Shown: piece by piece, positions 10,026 to 19,900 of the stretch
How positions within the stretch are numbered: the stretch's first letter is position 1
Layout of the letters: each line of letters opens with the position of its first letter
Assembly: GCF_011043525.1 (NCBI RefSeq)
Contig: NZ_JAAKGO010000006.1
Location: forward strand, 248,001-312,000
From: Sphingobacterium sp. SGG-5
GTDB taxonomy: Bacteria > Bacteroidota > Bacteroidia > Sphingobacteriales > Sphingobacteriaceae
Direction: 5' to 3'
Length of the DNA: 64,000 bases
Notes under the pieces: generated by a model
The model's database searches: none
Told to the model about the DNA's origin: nothing
Seen by the model: the letters and a program-made list of their open reading frames with translations, nothing else
Program-made: the position numbers and the translations under genes

Positions 10026-11057
10026 ATGAGACGATCGATATATAACAAATCTTTGCTTTTAACTTCGCTGTTACTCGGTATGATACTGAGTTCATGTGAG
10101 AAATTTTTGCCGGAGGATCGAGATTCTCTGGAAGTAGAAGCTCGCTTTACCCAAACAGATTACGAACCTATATTGGGGCGTTACAATTGGATACGCAACA
10201 ATTTTTCGACCGCCAACTCTACCCTACCTTTGCAGTTTCGCTTAACCAACGTCCGTCGTTTTGACGGAGAGCCGGCTACCGAACTGACACAAAAATACCC
10301 GGTCAAGGTCTGGAAGGAGCTATATACTGGCTTAGAAACCTCATTGGCTGAGATCGAGAGTAAACGGGTTACGGAGTACCGCTCCCTGTTGGAGATCGGC
10401 GAAAGCAACGGCAGTATCCTGTTCTGGCCATCGGGTAAGTCTTCTTTCGTCAAAAATCAACCCGATTCGGGCTATATGTTTGACGTGGAGGTCAGCAATT
10501 CCGGCGGACGTAAGTATTTTAGGGATTTGCGTCTCAAGCCGTTCAAAGAGCGCCCTTATGCGCCGATCAATATGAACGCGGTGTCTGGTTTGATTACCAA
10601 TCCATACTTATCCCCTACAGTCTATAATATGGTAGGAGACCGGGGCGGCTATCTTTTTAGTGGAGATATACGAGTCAGCATCACGAAAGATGAAGATGAT
10701 AAATTGGGCGGCAACACCTTAACATTCCGTTTCGTCGATTCGGTAGGTAACAATATCAATCCTGACAAATTCAATAAGACAGCATGGAAATACCTTGTGC
10801 ATGGGTTTGATATGGAGAAAACTTCGGAATATGTACGTTATCGGGTAGCATATCCTATTCCTTTGACCGAAATTCCAACATGGTACACCAATGGTCAGGG
10901 TACGGCTGCTCACGTATCATTTATGTATGAGCGCTTAGGTTTCGGTCAGATGGTGACCATGGGCGGAATGGACTTTGAGTTTGCTATATACGAGCCGGGA
11001 GACTGGGAGATCGTCTTCCTGTTTCCGAGAGAGAGCCCCAAATTTGAAGATGATTAA
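10026..11057 (+). CDS. DUF5007-like surface lipoprotein of unknown function
   Basis: A 343-residue lipoprotein (Cys24 in LSSC). The mature N-terminus (FLPEDRDSLEVEARFTQTDYEPILGR) and the rest look like the DUF5007 proteins that often sit next to FAS1 lipoproteins in Sphingobacteriaceae and Chitinophagaceae; this assignment is from memory and moderate. It has alternating beta-strand-like segments and no recognisable catalytic motif. It closes the first SusC-SusD-FAS1 module, 20 bp before the second SusC. Surface glycan-binding or assembly roles are possible but unproven. Confidence 0.65.
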   Translation: MRRSIYNKSLLLTSLLLGMILSSCEKFLPEDRDSLEVEARFTQTDYEPILGRYNWIRNNFSTANSTLPLQFRLTNVRRFDGEPATELTQKYPVKVWKELYTGLETSLAEIESKRVTEYRSLLEIGESNGSILFWPSGKSSFVKNQPDSGYMFDVEVSNSGGRKYFRDLRLKPFKERPYAPINMNAVSGLITNPYLSPTVYNMVGDRGGYLFSGDIRVSITKDEDDKLGGNTLTFRFVDSVGNNINPDKFNKTAWKYLVHGFDMEKTSEYVRYRVAYPIPLTEIPTWYTNGQGTAAHVSFMYERLGFGQMVTMGGMDFEFAIYEPGDWEIVFLFPRESPKFEDD

Positions 11058-11077
11058 TAGCCGATAATAGACTTGAT

Positions 11078-14000
11078 ATGAAAATTATAAAGATATATGT
11101 AGCCATTTTGATGACAGTCCTGACCACTGCTGTGTTTGCACAGAGCAGGATGATGTCTGGCCATGTTGTAGATGGAGAGACCAATTTGGCCTTGTCGGGT
11201 GCGACTGTACACTCGCGTGAACTCAAGATCGCCTTGGGGTCAACAGACAATAATGGACGCTTCTCTATACCGGTCAATGATAAGACCAAAACATTGATCG
11301 TCAAGTTGATGGGTTATAAAGATTATACCCTGGCTATAGACTCGAAAACCAACCAAGTCAATATCGTCATGGAGACCGCTAAGAATGCGATGGATGAGGT
11401 CGTCGTCGTGGGGTATGCACAGCGCTCCAGAGAGACACTGACCGGATCCAACGTGATCATTTCGGGCAAGGATATACAGGACCTTCCTGTTGGTAACGTG
11501 ATGGAACTGTTGCAGGGACGTGTACCCGGTCTGAATATCCAAAACAATAATGGTGCTCCCGGTATGCGCGGAGCAGTGACTATACGGGGCGTGTCGACAC
11601 TGAATGTGACCGGAGGTGGTAATGATGCCTTTCTGTCACCTACATCTCCTTTGTACATTGTCGATGGCGTGCCTATCGACGACAACTCAGGCTATTCGTA
11701 CGGTTTTGAGGAGGCGAGTCCTGGTATCAGCCCGATCTCGTTGATCCCTACCGAAGATATACAGCAGATAGAGGTCCTGAAGGATGCCTCGGCAACGTCT
11801 CTCTATGGGAGTAGGGGAGCCTATGGTGTTATCATCATCACCACCAAGAGAGGACAATCCAAAGTGCCGATCGTACAGTACACGAGCAACTTTTTTATGA
11901 ATACGCCTCCGCGTCTCCGCAATATCATAGGTGGTAAGGGAGAACGCCGTATGCGTATCAATCAGCTCATCGATTATGATTTGAGTTTGGACGGATCAAT
12001 GGCTTATGAAACGATCGATGAGACGGCTTTTCTGTCCGACAGTTTGAACCCCTACTACAACAATAGTACAAACTGGCAGTCTGTCTTTTACCGGACGACC
12101 TACAACCAGTCGCACAATGTCAATATCTCCGGTGGGGATATCAATTTCAACTACAAGATGAATGCCGGCCTTTACAATGAAAAGGGTATCGTCCGCAATA
12201 CGGGATTTACACGGTATTCGTTGCAGATGAACGGACAGTATATGCCGAGCAACAAGTTCAAAATGGTATCGGCTATCAGCACCAATGTGGGTGAAAACTC
12301 AGAAGGTAGTGGCAACTCCCTACGGCAGTCCGGTGTGGCCGATGGAGCCAACACCTCATCACTGTTGCCTTCACCGTCCTTATACACAGCCAGCAATGAT
12401 GTATTGTCCGCTTTCAATGTAGCCAGTACAAACAAATCTACTAATATCAAGGCCAATCTGGAGCTACAGTATGAGCCGCTGGAAGGGTTGCGGATGATCA
12501 GTACAGGTAGTTATGACTATATGGTATCTACAAAAGATAAGTTCACCCCATCGAGCCTGAATGACAATTCCAATCTATATGACGCGTACAACGATAACAG
12601 AAGGACGCTCTATAACCGTAACATGATCTCGTATGTAAAACAGGTTGCCACAGTACATAATTTCTCTGCTAATATCTTCAACGAGTTGAATATGACCGCA
12701 TTTGCTGCCGATCAGATCCGTAATATAGGTACCGCTAATGATCAGATCCTGGGACCTATCGGTCTGAATTATGCGTCTTCTCGTGGTGGTACATTAGACA
12801 ATCTATCTGAAGTGCGTTCCGTTGCATTTGCCGGATCCGCTTCCTACAATTACGATACCCGCTACGTGTTCGATTTCAACTACCGGGTAGACGGTACCTC
12901 GTCCAATGGACCGCTCAATCCATACAAGATCAATCCATCGGCAGGTGCACGCTGGAACTTTGGCAAGGAGCGCTTTATGGAAGATGTATCCTGGTTGGAT
13001 TATGCTTCTTTCCGGGTATCCTGGGGGCGGAATATTAACCCGAATGGAAATATATTTGATATATACGGCCGTTATATCAGTTTGAGAGGTCTGTACAACC
13101 ACCAGTTGGCTACCGCTTTGAATAGAAGCACCGCACCAAACCTGCACTTAGAGCCTACCTCCAATACCCAGTGGAACTTTGCACTGGAAGGTGGTTTTAT
13201 GGATGGACGCTTTAGTTTTACGTACGAGGCCTACTACAAGGAGTCCATGGGTATCATGGACAAGAAAGATATTTCGGATATTGCAGCCTTTGATAAGGTA
13301 ACGACCAATGAGAAAGCTTTGGTCAACTACGGGCATGAACTGAGTCTGATGGTTCGCCCTTTAAGTTCGGAAAGCCAGTTTAAATGGACGTTGAGTGGAA
13401 ATATGGCGTACAATAAGGATGTCACGACACATTTGCCGGACAATATGCGGCAGTGGGTCATCGATGGTGGAGATACTAAACAGGCTATTCTGAACCGCTT
13501 AGGGCGCAACGCTTTCTCCAATTTATTGCTACACTACAGAGGAGTCTACGCTACCGATGATGATGTACCTGTGAATCCCATGACAGGTTTGCGGTTGCGC
13601 ACTTCCAGCGGATTGTTTTTTGGCGCAGGGGATCCGATATGGACCGACCTGAACGGAGACTACATCATCGATGAAAATGACTACGTCGTCATTGGAAACT
13701 CACAGCCTTTGCTGACAGGGGGTATATCGTCACACCTGCAGTATAAATCATGGACCCTGAATGTCAATACCTCGTTTACCTTGATCCGTGATGTGCTGAA
13801 TAATGCCAATGCTGATCTGTTACGCGCTTATTCGAATCCCGCAAATACCAGTAATGGTGGATTGGATTACGATAACAATCAAGGCAACATCAAGGCTTTG
13901 GTTCCTATTACTGCATTTGATTTTTGGAAACAGTACGGCGATACAGGCGCAGCTTATCCCAATCCTTTTGATTATATGCGCTATGGTTCTATACAGCCTT

Positions 14001-14263
14001 TCCGCTATGACCAGACGTTGTGGATGGAAGACGGATCTTATGTCAAGATCAACCAGATTACACTGTCTTACAATATCAACAGAGATTTTTCACAGCGGTA
14101 CGGGATATCGTCCCTGCGCGTGTACGGCACAATGGGTAATGTGTACAATTTTAATCGGTACAGCGGACCCGATCCGGAGATTGTGTCCTCAGCCGGTCGA
14201 GACAGTTCCGGAGGATATCCGAATAAACGAAATTTCACCTTTGGTCTCAATGTACAGTTTTAA
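11078..14263 (+). CDS. SusC/RagA-family TonB-dependent outer-membrane transporter
   Basis: This 1061-residue protein has the complete SusC layout: signal peptide (1-21); carboxypeptidase-D-like domain (about 25-105, MSGHVVDGETNLALSGATV); TonB-box-like segment DEVVVVGYAQ at about 106; plug (about 115-265) with the family signature LKDASATSLYGSRGAYGVI near 234-252; and a 22-strand barrel ending FGLNVQF. It should import oligosaccharides with TonB energy together with the SusD encoded 18 bp downstream. It starts the second Sus module of the PUL and, unlike the first SusC, keeps every part needed for TonB coupling. Confidence 0.95.
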   Translation: MKIIKIYVAILMTVLTTAVFAQSRMMSGHVVDGETNLALSGATVHSRELKIALGSTDNNGRFSIPVNDKTKTLIVKLMGYKDYTLAIDSKTNQVNIVMETAKNAMDEVVVVGYAQRSRETLTGSNVIISGKDIQDLPVGNVMELLQGRVPGLNIQNNNGAPGMRGAVTIRGVSTLNVTGGGNDAFLSPTSPLYIVDGVPIDDNSGYSYGFEEASPGISPISLIPTEDIQQIEVLKDASATSLYGSRGAYGVIIITTKRGQSKVPIVQYTSNFFMNTPPRLRNIIGGKGERRMRINQLIDYDLSLDGSMAYETIDETAFLSDSLNPYYNNSTNWQSVFYRTTYNQSHNVNISGGDINFNYKMNAGLYNEKGIVRNTGFTRYSLQMNGQYMPSNKFKMVSAISTNVGENSEGSGNSLRQSGVADGANTSSLLPSPSLYTASNDVLSAFNVASTNKSTNIKANLELQYEPLEGLRMISTGSYDYMVSTKDKFTPSSLNDNSNLYDAYNDNRRTLYNRNMISYVKQVATVHNFSANIFNELNMTAFAADQIRNIGTANDQILGPIGLNYASSRGGTLDNLSEVRSVAFAGSASYNYDTRYVFDFNYRVDGTSSNGPLNPYKINPSAGARWNFGKERFMEDVSWLDYASFRVSWGRNINPNGNIFDIYGRYISLRGLYNHQLATALNRSTAPNLHLEPTSNTQWNFALEGGFMDGRFSFTYEAYYKESMGIMDKKDISDIAAFDKVTTNEKALVNYGHELSLMVRPLSSESQFKWTLSGNMAYNKDVTTHLPDNMRQWVIDGGDTKQAILNRLGRNAFSNLLLHYRGVYATDDDVPVNPMTGLRLRTSSGLFFGAGDPIWTDLNGDYIIDENDYVVIGNSQPLLTGGISSHLQYKSWTLNVNTSFTLIRDVLNNANADLLRAYSNPANTSNGGLDYDNNQGNIKALVPITAFDFWKQYGDTGAAYPNPFDYMRYGSIQPFRYDQTLWMEDGSYVKINQITLSYNINRDFSQRYGISSLRVYGTMGNVYNFNRYSGPDPEIVSSAGRDSSGGYPNKRNFTFGLNVQF

Positions 14264-14281
14264 TTCAGAAGGAGAACGATC

Positions 14282-15814
14282 ATGAAAAATATATTAGTTA
14301 TAACATTAATAAGCTCCATGCTTATCCTGACAGGAGGATGCCGGAAGTTCCTGAACATCGACCCTATCGACGATCTTTCGGGTAACAATTATTGGGAGAC
14401 GCGCCAAGACGTAGAGCGTTTCACCTGGGGTTTGTACCATCAGTTCAAATCGGCGACGATGAGTAACCTTTATTTTCCCGCAGTGGGGGACTTGCGCCTA
14501 GCTCCGGTGGGGGTCGGTGAGAATGCCAACCGAACGTATAGTATACATTTAAAAAATAATGACATCCGGGCCCTTTTAGATCCATTGCGGTCGTATTACG
14601 CCACGGTAGAAAGCTATGGACTGTCCAAAAACACCTCTTGGGAACGTTTTTACGACATCATCGGGATGTGCAACATTCTGGAGTTTGAGGTGGGCAGGCT
14701 GGAGTCCGGTTTGTTGACCGAAGAGGAACAGCGGCAGTACCAAGCAGAGGCCTCTTTTATGCGCAACCTATGTTACTTCTTTATCATACGGCAGTTTGGA
14801 GATGTCGCGTACTACACAGATGCCTACCATACCGCTCCGTTGGGCCGCGAGAATATGCTAGATGTACTTCAGTACTGCATAGACGATATGGCTGCACACA
14901 AGGATGATCTTCCTTGGACCTTTGATGACCCCAATATCATCGGTGTGCGTGCTATGCGCGGTGCAGCAGTGACCCTGATGATGCACATGAATATGTGGAT
15001 CGCGGGCTTTTCTAAGGGCAATGTCAAAAACACCTACTATGCACGTGCGGCTGATCTGGGCAGAGAGATCATGGAAGAGTCCGACGGTGCCTATACCTTG
15101 TTGCCGATAGCAGACTTCAGGGATATTTTTATCGGCAAATCGAAAGAGTCTCTTTTTGAGATCACACAGGATCTGAACTATGGTGAGCAGTTTGGAAATC
15201 CTCCGTTTTTTCCAAATCAGGTGTTGCGTCCGCCGTACAAGTTTACTGGCGGGAGTACCACGGGTAAAGCTTTCGTGTTTTATATGCCTGCATATTTGAA
15301 AAAGCTCTATCCCGAAGGCAATACCGATATGCGGCAGCAGCTGTGGTTTGACCCGACCAATATGTTCAGTGGTGATGGGCAGTTTGTATTTCTTAAATTT
15401 TCCAATTTCTATGTGACCACAGGTCAGGATGCTGTACCCAACGACTCGCAGATGATATTCCGTTATGCCGATCCTATCCTGTTACGGGCAGAAGCACTGG
15501 CAGAGCTGGGGTATGATGAAGAGGCACAGACTTATCTGAATATGGTACGCAACCGAGCCGGGCTGGACAATACGGAGAATATCGGCAAGGATCTGAAAGA
15601 CGATATCTTTTGGGAAAGAAACCGGGAGTTTATGGGAGAGGCACAGTTTTACTTTGACTTGGTACGCACCAAAAAAGCGGTGGATCCGGAGTATGTATTT
15701 TGGGGAAGCACGATCAATGTCGAAGATTTTGAAGCCGGTGCCTGGACCTGGCCCATTACGCCGACGGCCAAGTATAATAATTCATATATGACACTTAACA
15801 AATTTTGGCTATAA
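14282..15814 (+). CDS. SusD/RagB-family surface glycan-binding lipoprotein
   Basis: A 510-residue lipoprotein (Cys20 in LTGGC) directly after the second SusC. Family marks: mature start KFLNIDPIDDLSGNNYWETR, early helices QAEASFMRNLCYFFIIRQFGD near 158-178, the mid-C-terminal segment FRYADPILLRAEALAELGYD, then WERNREFMGEAQFYFDLVRTKK. It should form the lid of the second SusC barrel. Only 4 bp separate it from the next gene. Ligand unknown. Confidence 0.93.
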   Translation: MKNILVITLISSMLILTGGCRKFLNIDPIDDLSGNNYWETRQDVERFTWGLYHQFKSATMSNLYFPAVGDLRLAPVGVGENANRTYSIHLKNNDIRALLDPLRSYYATVESYGLSKNTSWERFYDIIGMCNILEFEVGRLESGLLTEEEQRQYQAEASFMRNLCYFFIIRQFGDVAYYTDAYHTAPLGRENMLDVLQYCIDDMAAHKDDLPWTFDDPNIIGVRAMRGAAVTLMMHMNMWIAGFSKGNVKNTYYARAADLGREIMEESDGAYTLLPIADFRDIFIGKSKESLFEITQDLNYGEQFGNPPFFPNQVLRPPYKFTGGSTTGKAFVFYMPAYLKKLYPEGNTDMRQQLWFDPTNMFSGDGQFVFLKFSNFYVTTGQDAVPNDSQMIFRYADPILLRAEALAELGYDEEAQTYLNMVRNRAGLDNTENIGKDLKDDIFWERNREFMGEAQFYFDLVRTKKAVDPEYVFWGSTINVEDFEAGAWTWPITPTAKYNNSYMTLNKFWL

Positions 15815-15818
15815 GACC

Positions 15819-16517
15819 ATGAAAAGAGCACTATTATATATGATATTAGGGACGATACTGTTAGCGTCCTGTCAGAAAAACGATTATTTTGAAGACACGG
15901 GTGTGCATGAAGCAAACTATGAGGGCAGCATGATGCAGTACTTGAGAGCGCATCCCAAGCATTTCAAAAAACTGGTGGAGATCATCGACTATACGCATAT
16001 GCAGGAGATGTTTGAAAAAGAAGATATCACTTTCTTTGCCCCTCAGGACGTCAGTATCGACAATGCATTGGATATCATCAATGCTACGCTTTATATCAAC
16101 AATATCGACACTATCCGAGATGTCAGAGATGTCAAGCCCGACGTATGGAAAAACTACTTAGATCTGTATATCATTGACAATAGTTATATGCTCAAGGATA
16201 TTGCACAAGTCGACACCACCACATTCCGCTTTGAAGGGCAAAATTTTATCTCTCACAACGGACGCGTTATGAATGCAGGCGTGATGTACCACAATGCAGG
16301 TGGTGTAGAATATGCCGGATACCGCATGGTTCTCTATACGTATATCCGTGACTTCGCGGATGTACGGAGCACCCGTATCAATGTGCCGGTATCGTCGTCC
16401 AACATCAAACCCTATAACGGGGTGGTGCATGTCTTGCGCGCTAAGAACCATGTCTTTGGTTTTGTTGTCGAGAAGCTGTACGATTCAATCATCAATGGAG
16501 GTTTAACAGAAGACTAA
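15819..16517 (+). CDS. Fasciclin (FAS1)-domain lipoprotein, second copy
   Basis: A 232-residue lipoprotein (Cys18 in LLASC) with a FAS1-type fold: DITFFAPQDVSIDNAL near 68-84 and GVVHVLRAKNHVFGF near 203-218. It has the same slot, size and architecture as the protein at 9349-10020, but the two differ clearly in sequence, so an old module duplication is more likely than a recent one. It probably serves as accessory subunit of the second SusCD pair. No catalytic motif is seen. Confidence 0.8.
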   Translation: MKRALLYMILGTILLASCQKNDYFEDTGVHEANYEGSMMQYLRAHPKHFKKLVEIIDYTHMQEMFEKEDITFFAPQDVSIDNALDIINATLYINNIDTIRDVRDVKPDVWKNYLDLYIIDNSYMLKDIAQVDTTTFRFEGQNFISHNGRVMNAGVMYHNAGGVEYAGYRMVLYTYIRDFADVRSTRINVPVSSSNIKPYNGVVHVLRAKNHVFGFVVEKLYDSIINGGLTED

Positions 16518-16527
16518 TCGAAGAGTA

Positions 16528-18165
16528 ATGAAAATACTGAAATATATATTGTTTTCCCTGGTTCTGTTACAGGCGTGTAAAGACCCGAATATGATTGGTG
16601 AGGATCCTTATGCTGGAGGAAAGGAAGCTTTAGGGATAAAATTTAAGAATGCCAACCCCAGCCCGAGCTCGGGCAATCCCGGAGATGAAATCCTGTTTAA
16701 GGTACAGGGATTAGAGGCCTACAGAGGGCGGGTTGCATTTTATATTAATGAAGAGCTTGCCGATATCGTGGATATGACCGACAGTACGATACGAGTGATC
16801 GTGCCCGAGTTGGTCAGTACAGGTGGGGCCTCCATCGTCGTGGACGGACAGGTGATTTTTGGCCCCCGCTTTGTCGTCAATGGCAAGATCGGTGTAAACA
16901 GCAACTATAACTTGACTACCGGCTTTGGATACAGTGCCGGAGGTACAGGCGGAGGAATCGGGCGTGGTACAGTATTTGATTATGCCCGTCTTTCAGCGTC
17001 GTCGTATGTGTATACAGGTCTGTTTACCGACTACAATTCACTTGCCGTCACACAAAACCCCATCAACGGATTAGTCAATCTCAACAACCAGGGTGACAAA
17101 ATCACCACGGTACAGTCCTTTCTTGGCGTAGAAGGGGGTGGTTACCTCACATCCGTACATCCTTTGGCCGACGGAAAACTGATTGTGTCGGGAAGCTTTA
17201 GTACATACGAAGGGCGTGCATTGTCGAGCGGAATTACCCGTTTGCAGCACGATGGCAAGCTGGATACCATGAGTATACGCGTGATCAACGAGACCGAAAA
17301 TCCGCTGTTCAATCTGGATACCGTACCCGCATTCAACGGGAACATATTGGGTGAGGTGCGTAAGTCCTTTTTGGTCACTGAAGACGGAAAAGAGAAGATC
17401 ATTTGTATAGGCAATTTTAGCACTTACTACAAGTATAGATACGATTTCCGGCCTACACGGGAGAATAGGCATGTAGAGTACCGCTTTATCGACAATGTTA
17501 TCCGTCTGGAGACAGATGGTACCTTGGACTCGGCTTACAACTATGATCTGGCCACCCAAAAAGGGGTAGGTGGTGCCAATGGTATCGTGTTTGATGCGGC
17601 TATACAGGAAGAAGACAATAAAGTGATCCTGGTGGGCAAATTCACCAAGTTTCAAGACAAAGATGCACCTAGTATCGTACGTATAGACCAGAATGGGTTG
17701 GTGGACCCCAGTTTTGCTGTGGGTACGGGTGCCAATGGCATGATTCTCTCCATACAGCGCGCAAACGGAAAAATACTCCTTACGGGCCTATTTTCAAGCT
17801 TCAACGGAGTCGCCTGCAATGGCGTCGTGATGCTGAACACAGATGGTTCTGTCGTACCGACATTTCAGTTTCGGAATATCGATGAAGGTGTGGTCACCTT
17901 CGCCAAGTTGCTGGACAACGGAAAGGTATTGGTGTCAGGCTCATTTGGCGAATACGATAATGTAAAGCGCAGCGGGCTGTTGTTTCTGGAGCAGGATGGT
18001 ACCGCGTTGCAGGAGTATAACAATGTAGGCTCATTCGAGGGCACGGTTTACAACGTCTACGAGACGATGATCGCCGCCCGCCCGTCGGTGGTGATCATGG
18101 GAAGTATACGCCGGTTTGACAATAAGGATGTGTCGGGATTATTGGTTTTGGAAGTTAAAGATTAA
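16528..18165 (+). CDS. DUF5008-like lipoprotein with IPT/TIG domain and delta-60 repeat propeller
   Basis: A 545-residue lipoprotein (Cys17 in LLQAC). Residues about 45-125 form an IPT/TIG Ig-like domain (PSSGNPGDEILFKVQGL, IRVIVPEL). After ~150 come delta-60 (DUF5122-type) propeller repeats with units such as ANGKILLTGLFSSFNGV and NGKVLVSGSFGEYDNV. The pairing fits DUF5008 proteins of Sphingobacteriaceae as I remember them. Its position after SusC-SusD-FAS1 suggests a SusE/F-like surface glycan-binding role; that is inference. It ends 4 bp before the next start. Confidence 0.75.
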   Translation: MKILKYILFSLVLLQACKDPNMIGEDPYAGGKEALGIKFKNANPSPSSGNPGDEILFKVQGLEAYRGRVAFYINEELADIVDMTDSTIRVIVPELVSTGGASIVVDGQVIFGPRFVVNGKIGVNSNYNLTTGFGYSAGGTGGGIGRGTVFDYARLSASSYVYTGLFTDYNSLAVTQNPINGLVNLNNQGDKITTVQSFLGVEGGGYLTSVHPLADGKLIVSGSFSTYEGRALSSGITRLQHDGKLDTMSIRVINETENPLFNLDTVPAFNGNILGEVRKSFLVTEDGKEKIICIGNFSTYYKYRYDFRPTRENRHVEYRFIDNVIRLETDGTLDSAYNYDLATQKGVGGANGIVFDAAIQEEDNKVILVGKFTKFQDKDAPSIVRIDQNGLVDPSFAVGTGANGMILSIQRANGKILLTGLFSSFNGVACNGVVMLNTDGSVVPTFQFRNIDEGVVTFAKLLDNGKVLVSGSFGEYDNVKRSGLLFLEQDGTALQEYNNVGSFEGTVYNVYETMIAARPSVVIMGSIRRFDNKDVSGLLVLEVKD

Positions 18166-18169
18166 AGAT

Positions 18170-19888
18170 ATGAAAGGAATATTATATCAACTGAGACGTG
18201 GTCTAACCTTCGGGCTGGTACTGGTTTTCGCAACTGCATGTAATGAGGAGTACAAGAACCTGCTGCAGGACAAATATGCCGAACCTGAGCTACAGAAGAA
18301 TAAGGAGAAAGTCTTGTATATCATTATGGATGGGGTCAATGGGCAGGTATTGCGAAATGTGCAGCCTGAGGCTATTCAAAAGATGAGTGAACATGCGTTG
18401 TATTCTTACGACGCACTACTCGATATAGAAAACTACGCTGTGGACGATCTGCTGGGTTGGTCCAACTTGCTGACCGGCAAGAAGCCATCCGAGCACGGAG
18501 CTATAGGAGGAGGAGCACTGCCGGACCTGCATACCAATCCGACCATCTTGTCCATGGCCAAGAGCAGTAGTATGGTGGCTTCATCAGCTTTGTTTTACGA
18601 TACTTTTGGGACAGAAACAACTTCGTCGTCGCTTGCTGCAAACGATGAGGAAGCCTATCAAAAAACGTTGGAACGGATTTCTTCATCAGATGATGATCTG
18701 ATCATGGTCGAGTTTAGCGAGGCCGAGGCAGCTGCACAGGCAGGTGGATATACAGCGGCAAATACAGCCTACATGGCAGCTATAACTACATTGGATACCT
18801 ACATAGGCCAGCTCACAACAGCTGTCTCGGAGCGTACGACATACAGCAACGAGAACTGGCTGATTGTCGTGACATCCAACAAAGGGGGAGATAGCCCTGT
18901 CAATCCATCGAACAATCACTTTCTGAATCCGGCGAAAAATATATTTACGATGTACTATTCAACCAAAGTCGTTCAACGTGAGTATGTCGCACCGGACGAT
19001 TTCAATTTTATTGCGCAAAGTGTGCATTTTGCTTATACTGGGAGTGACCAATCGGTCCTTACTTTGAACTCCAACAAATTCAGTGCAGACGTATCTGCTG
19101 CCGAAAAGGGAACGACCTATCAGTTCAAAGTCAGGATGAGCGGAAACGGTGCTACGAGCAGTTGGCCGACCTTGATCTCCAAAAACACGACATCGGGGGC
19201 TAGTGGAGCCAATAGTATTGATGTATTGTCCAGTAGTGGAACCTCATCTGCCATACAGGTCAAAACCGGAGGAGGAAATACGATAACTACACTCAATCCT
19301 TTCGGGGATGGCTCCTGGCATACCATTACGTTGGTCTGGGAAAAATTGTCTTCGGGTCGGGTTCAGGTGAGAACCTACCACGACGGAAATGTTGGAGGTA
19401 AAATAGATTTTGCTTTTTCACCTCAGCAGATCGGCGACGCATACCCGTTGCGTTTGGGTCGAAATAACGCTACTGTAAATGGTACACCGGTCGCTGACTT
19501 CTATGATCTAAAAGTATATGATATCCCATTACCGGAGACATATATTCTGAACAACTACTGCAAGACCGTGATGGACGAATCTTCACCCTATCACGACAAT
19601 CTAAAAGGGTACTGGCTACTGAGCAATCAAGAAGGAACGCAGATACCCAACTTGCGCAATCCCGATGATAATTCGGAGAAGTTTACGATTACAAATGCCG
19701 GTTTAGTGTCGATCAACGAATTTGTTTCTGTCTTTTGTCCACCCTTTGTAGACGCCAGTTTTAAAGTGGTTCCGATCGCTGTAGACAACCCCTTTGTGGT
19801 GGCCAACTGGCTACAGATGGACAGAGCAGTCATGAGCAAGATGGATGGACAGGCATGGCCTTTTCTTTATGTAACTAACGAAGATTAA
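18170..19888 (+). CDS. Lipoprotein with alkaline-phosphatase-like domain and LamG-like C-terminus (DUF4983-like)
   Basis: I start it at 18170, not at the in-frame ATG at 18116, because only the 18170 start gives a lipoprotein signal (Cys24 in FATAC) and it avoids overlapping the previous gene; 572 residues. The N-terminal half looks like the alkaline phosphatase/sulfatase superfamily: VLYIIMDGVNG, then WSNLLTGKKPSEHGAIG. The late metal motif, normally TSDHG, reads TSNKGG, so Asp and His ligands are lost. The C-terminal half (about 290-500) resembles a LamG/concanavalin-type lectin fold (TYQFKVRMSG, YPLRLGRNN, FYDLKVYDIPL, GYWLLSN). A binding pseudoenzyme fits better than an active phosphatase. 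Confidence 0.75.
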   Translation: MKGILYQLRRGLTFGLVLVFATACNEEYKNLLQDKYAEPELQKNKEKVLYIIMDGVNGQVLRNVQPEAIQKMSEHALYSYDALLDIENYAVDDLLGWSNLLTGKKPSEHGAIGGGALPDLHTNPTILSMAKSSSMVASSALFYDTFGTETTSSSLAANDEEAYQKTLERISSSDDDLIMVEFSEAEAAAQAGGYTAANTAYMAAITTLDTYIGQLTTAVSERTTYSNENWLIVVTSNKGGDSPVNPSNNHFLNPAKNIFTMYYSTKVVQREYVAPDDFNFIAQSVHFAYTGSDQSVLTLNSNKFSADVSAAEKGTTYQFKVRMSGNGATSSWPTLISKNTTSGASGANSIDVLSSSGTSSAIQVKTGGGNTITTLNPFGDGSWHTITLVWEKLSSGRVQVRTYHDGNVGGKIDFAFSPQQIGDAYPLRLGRNNATVNGTPVADFYDLKVYDIPLPETYILNNYCKTVMDESSPYHDNLKGYWLLSNQEGTQIPNLRNPDDNSEKFTITNAGLVSINEFVSVFCPPFVDASFKVVPIAVDNPFVVANWLQMDRAVMSKMDGQAWPFLYVTNED

Positions 19889-19900
19889 TCTATACACACG

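Noticed and set aside
18116..18169. Upstream ATG as start of the first alkaline-phosphatase-like lipoprotein
   Set aside because: It would overlap the previous gene by 50 bp and hide the lipoprotein signal; the ATG at 18170 gives a clean lipobox and 4-bp spacing.
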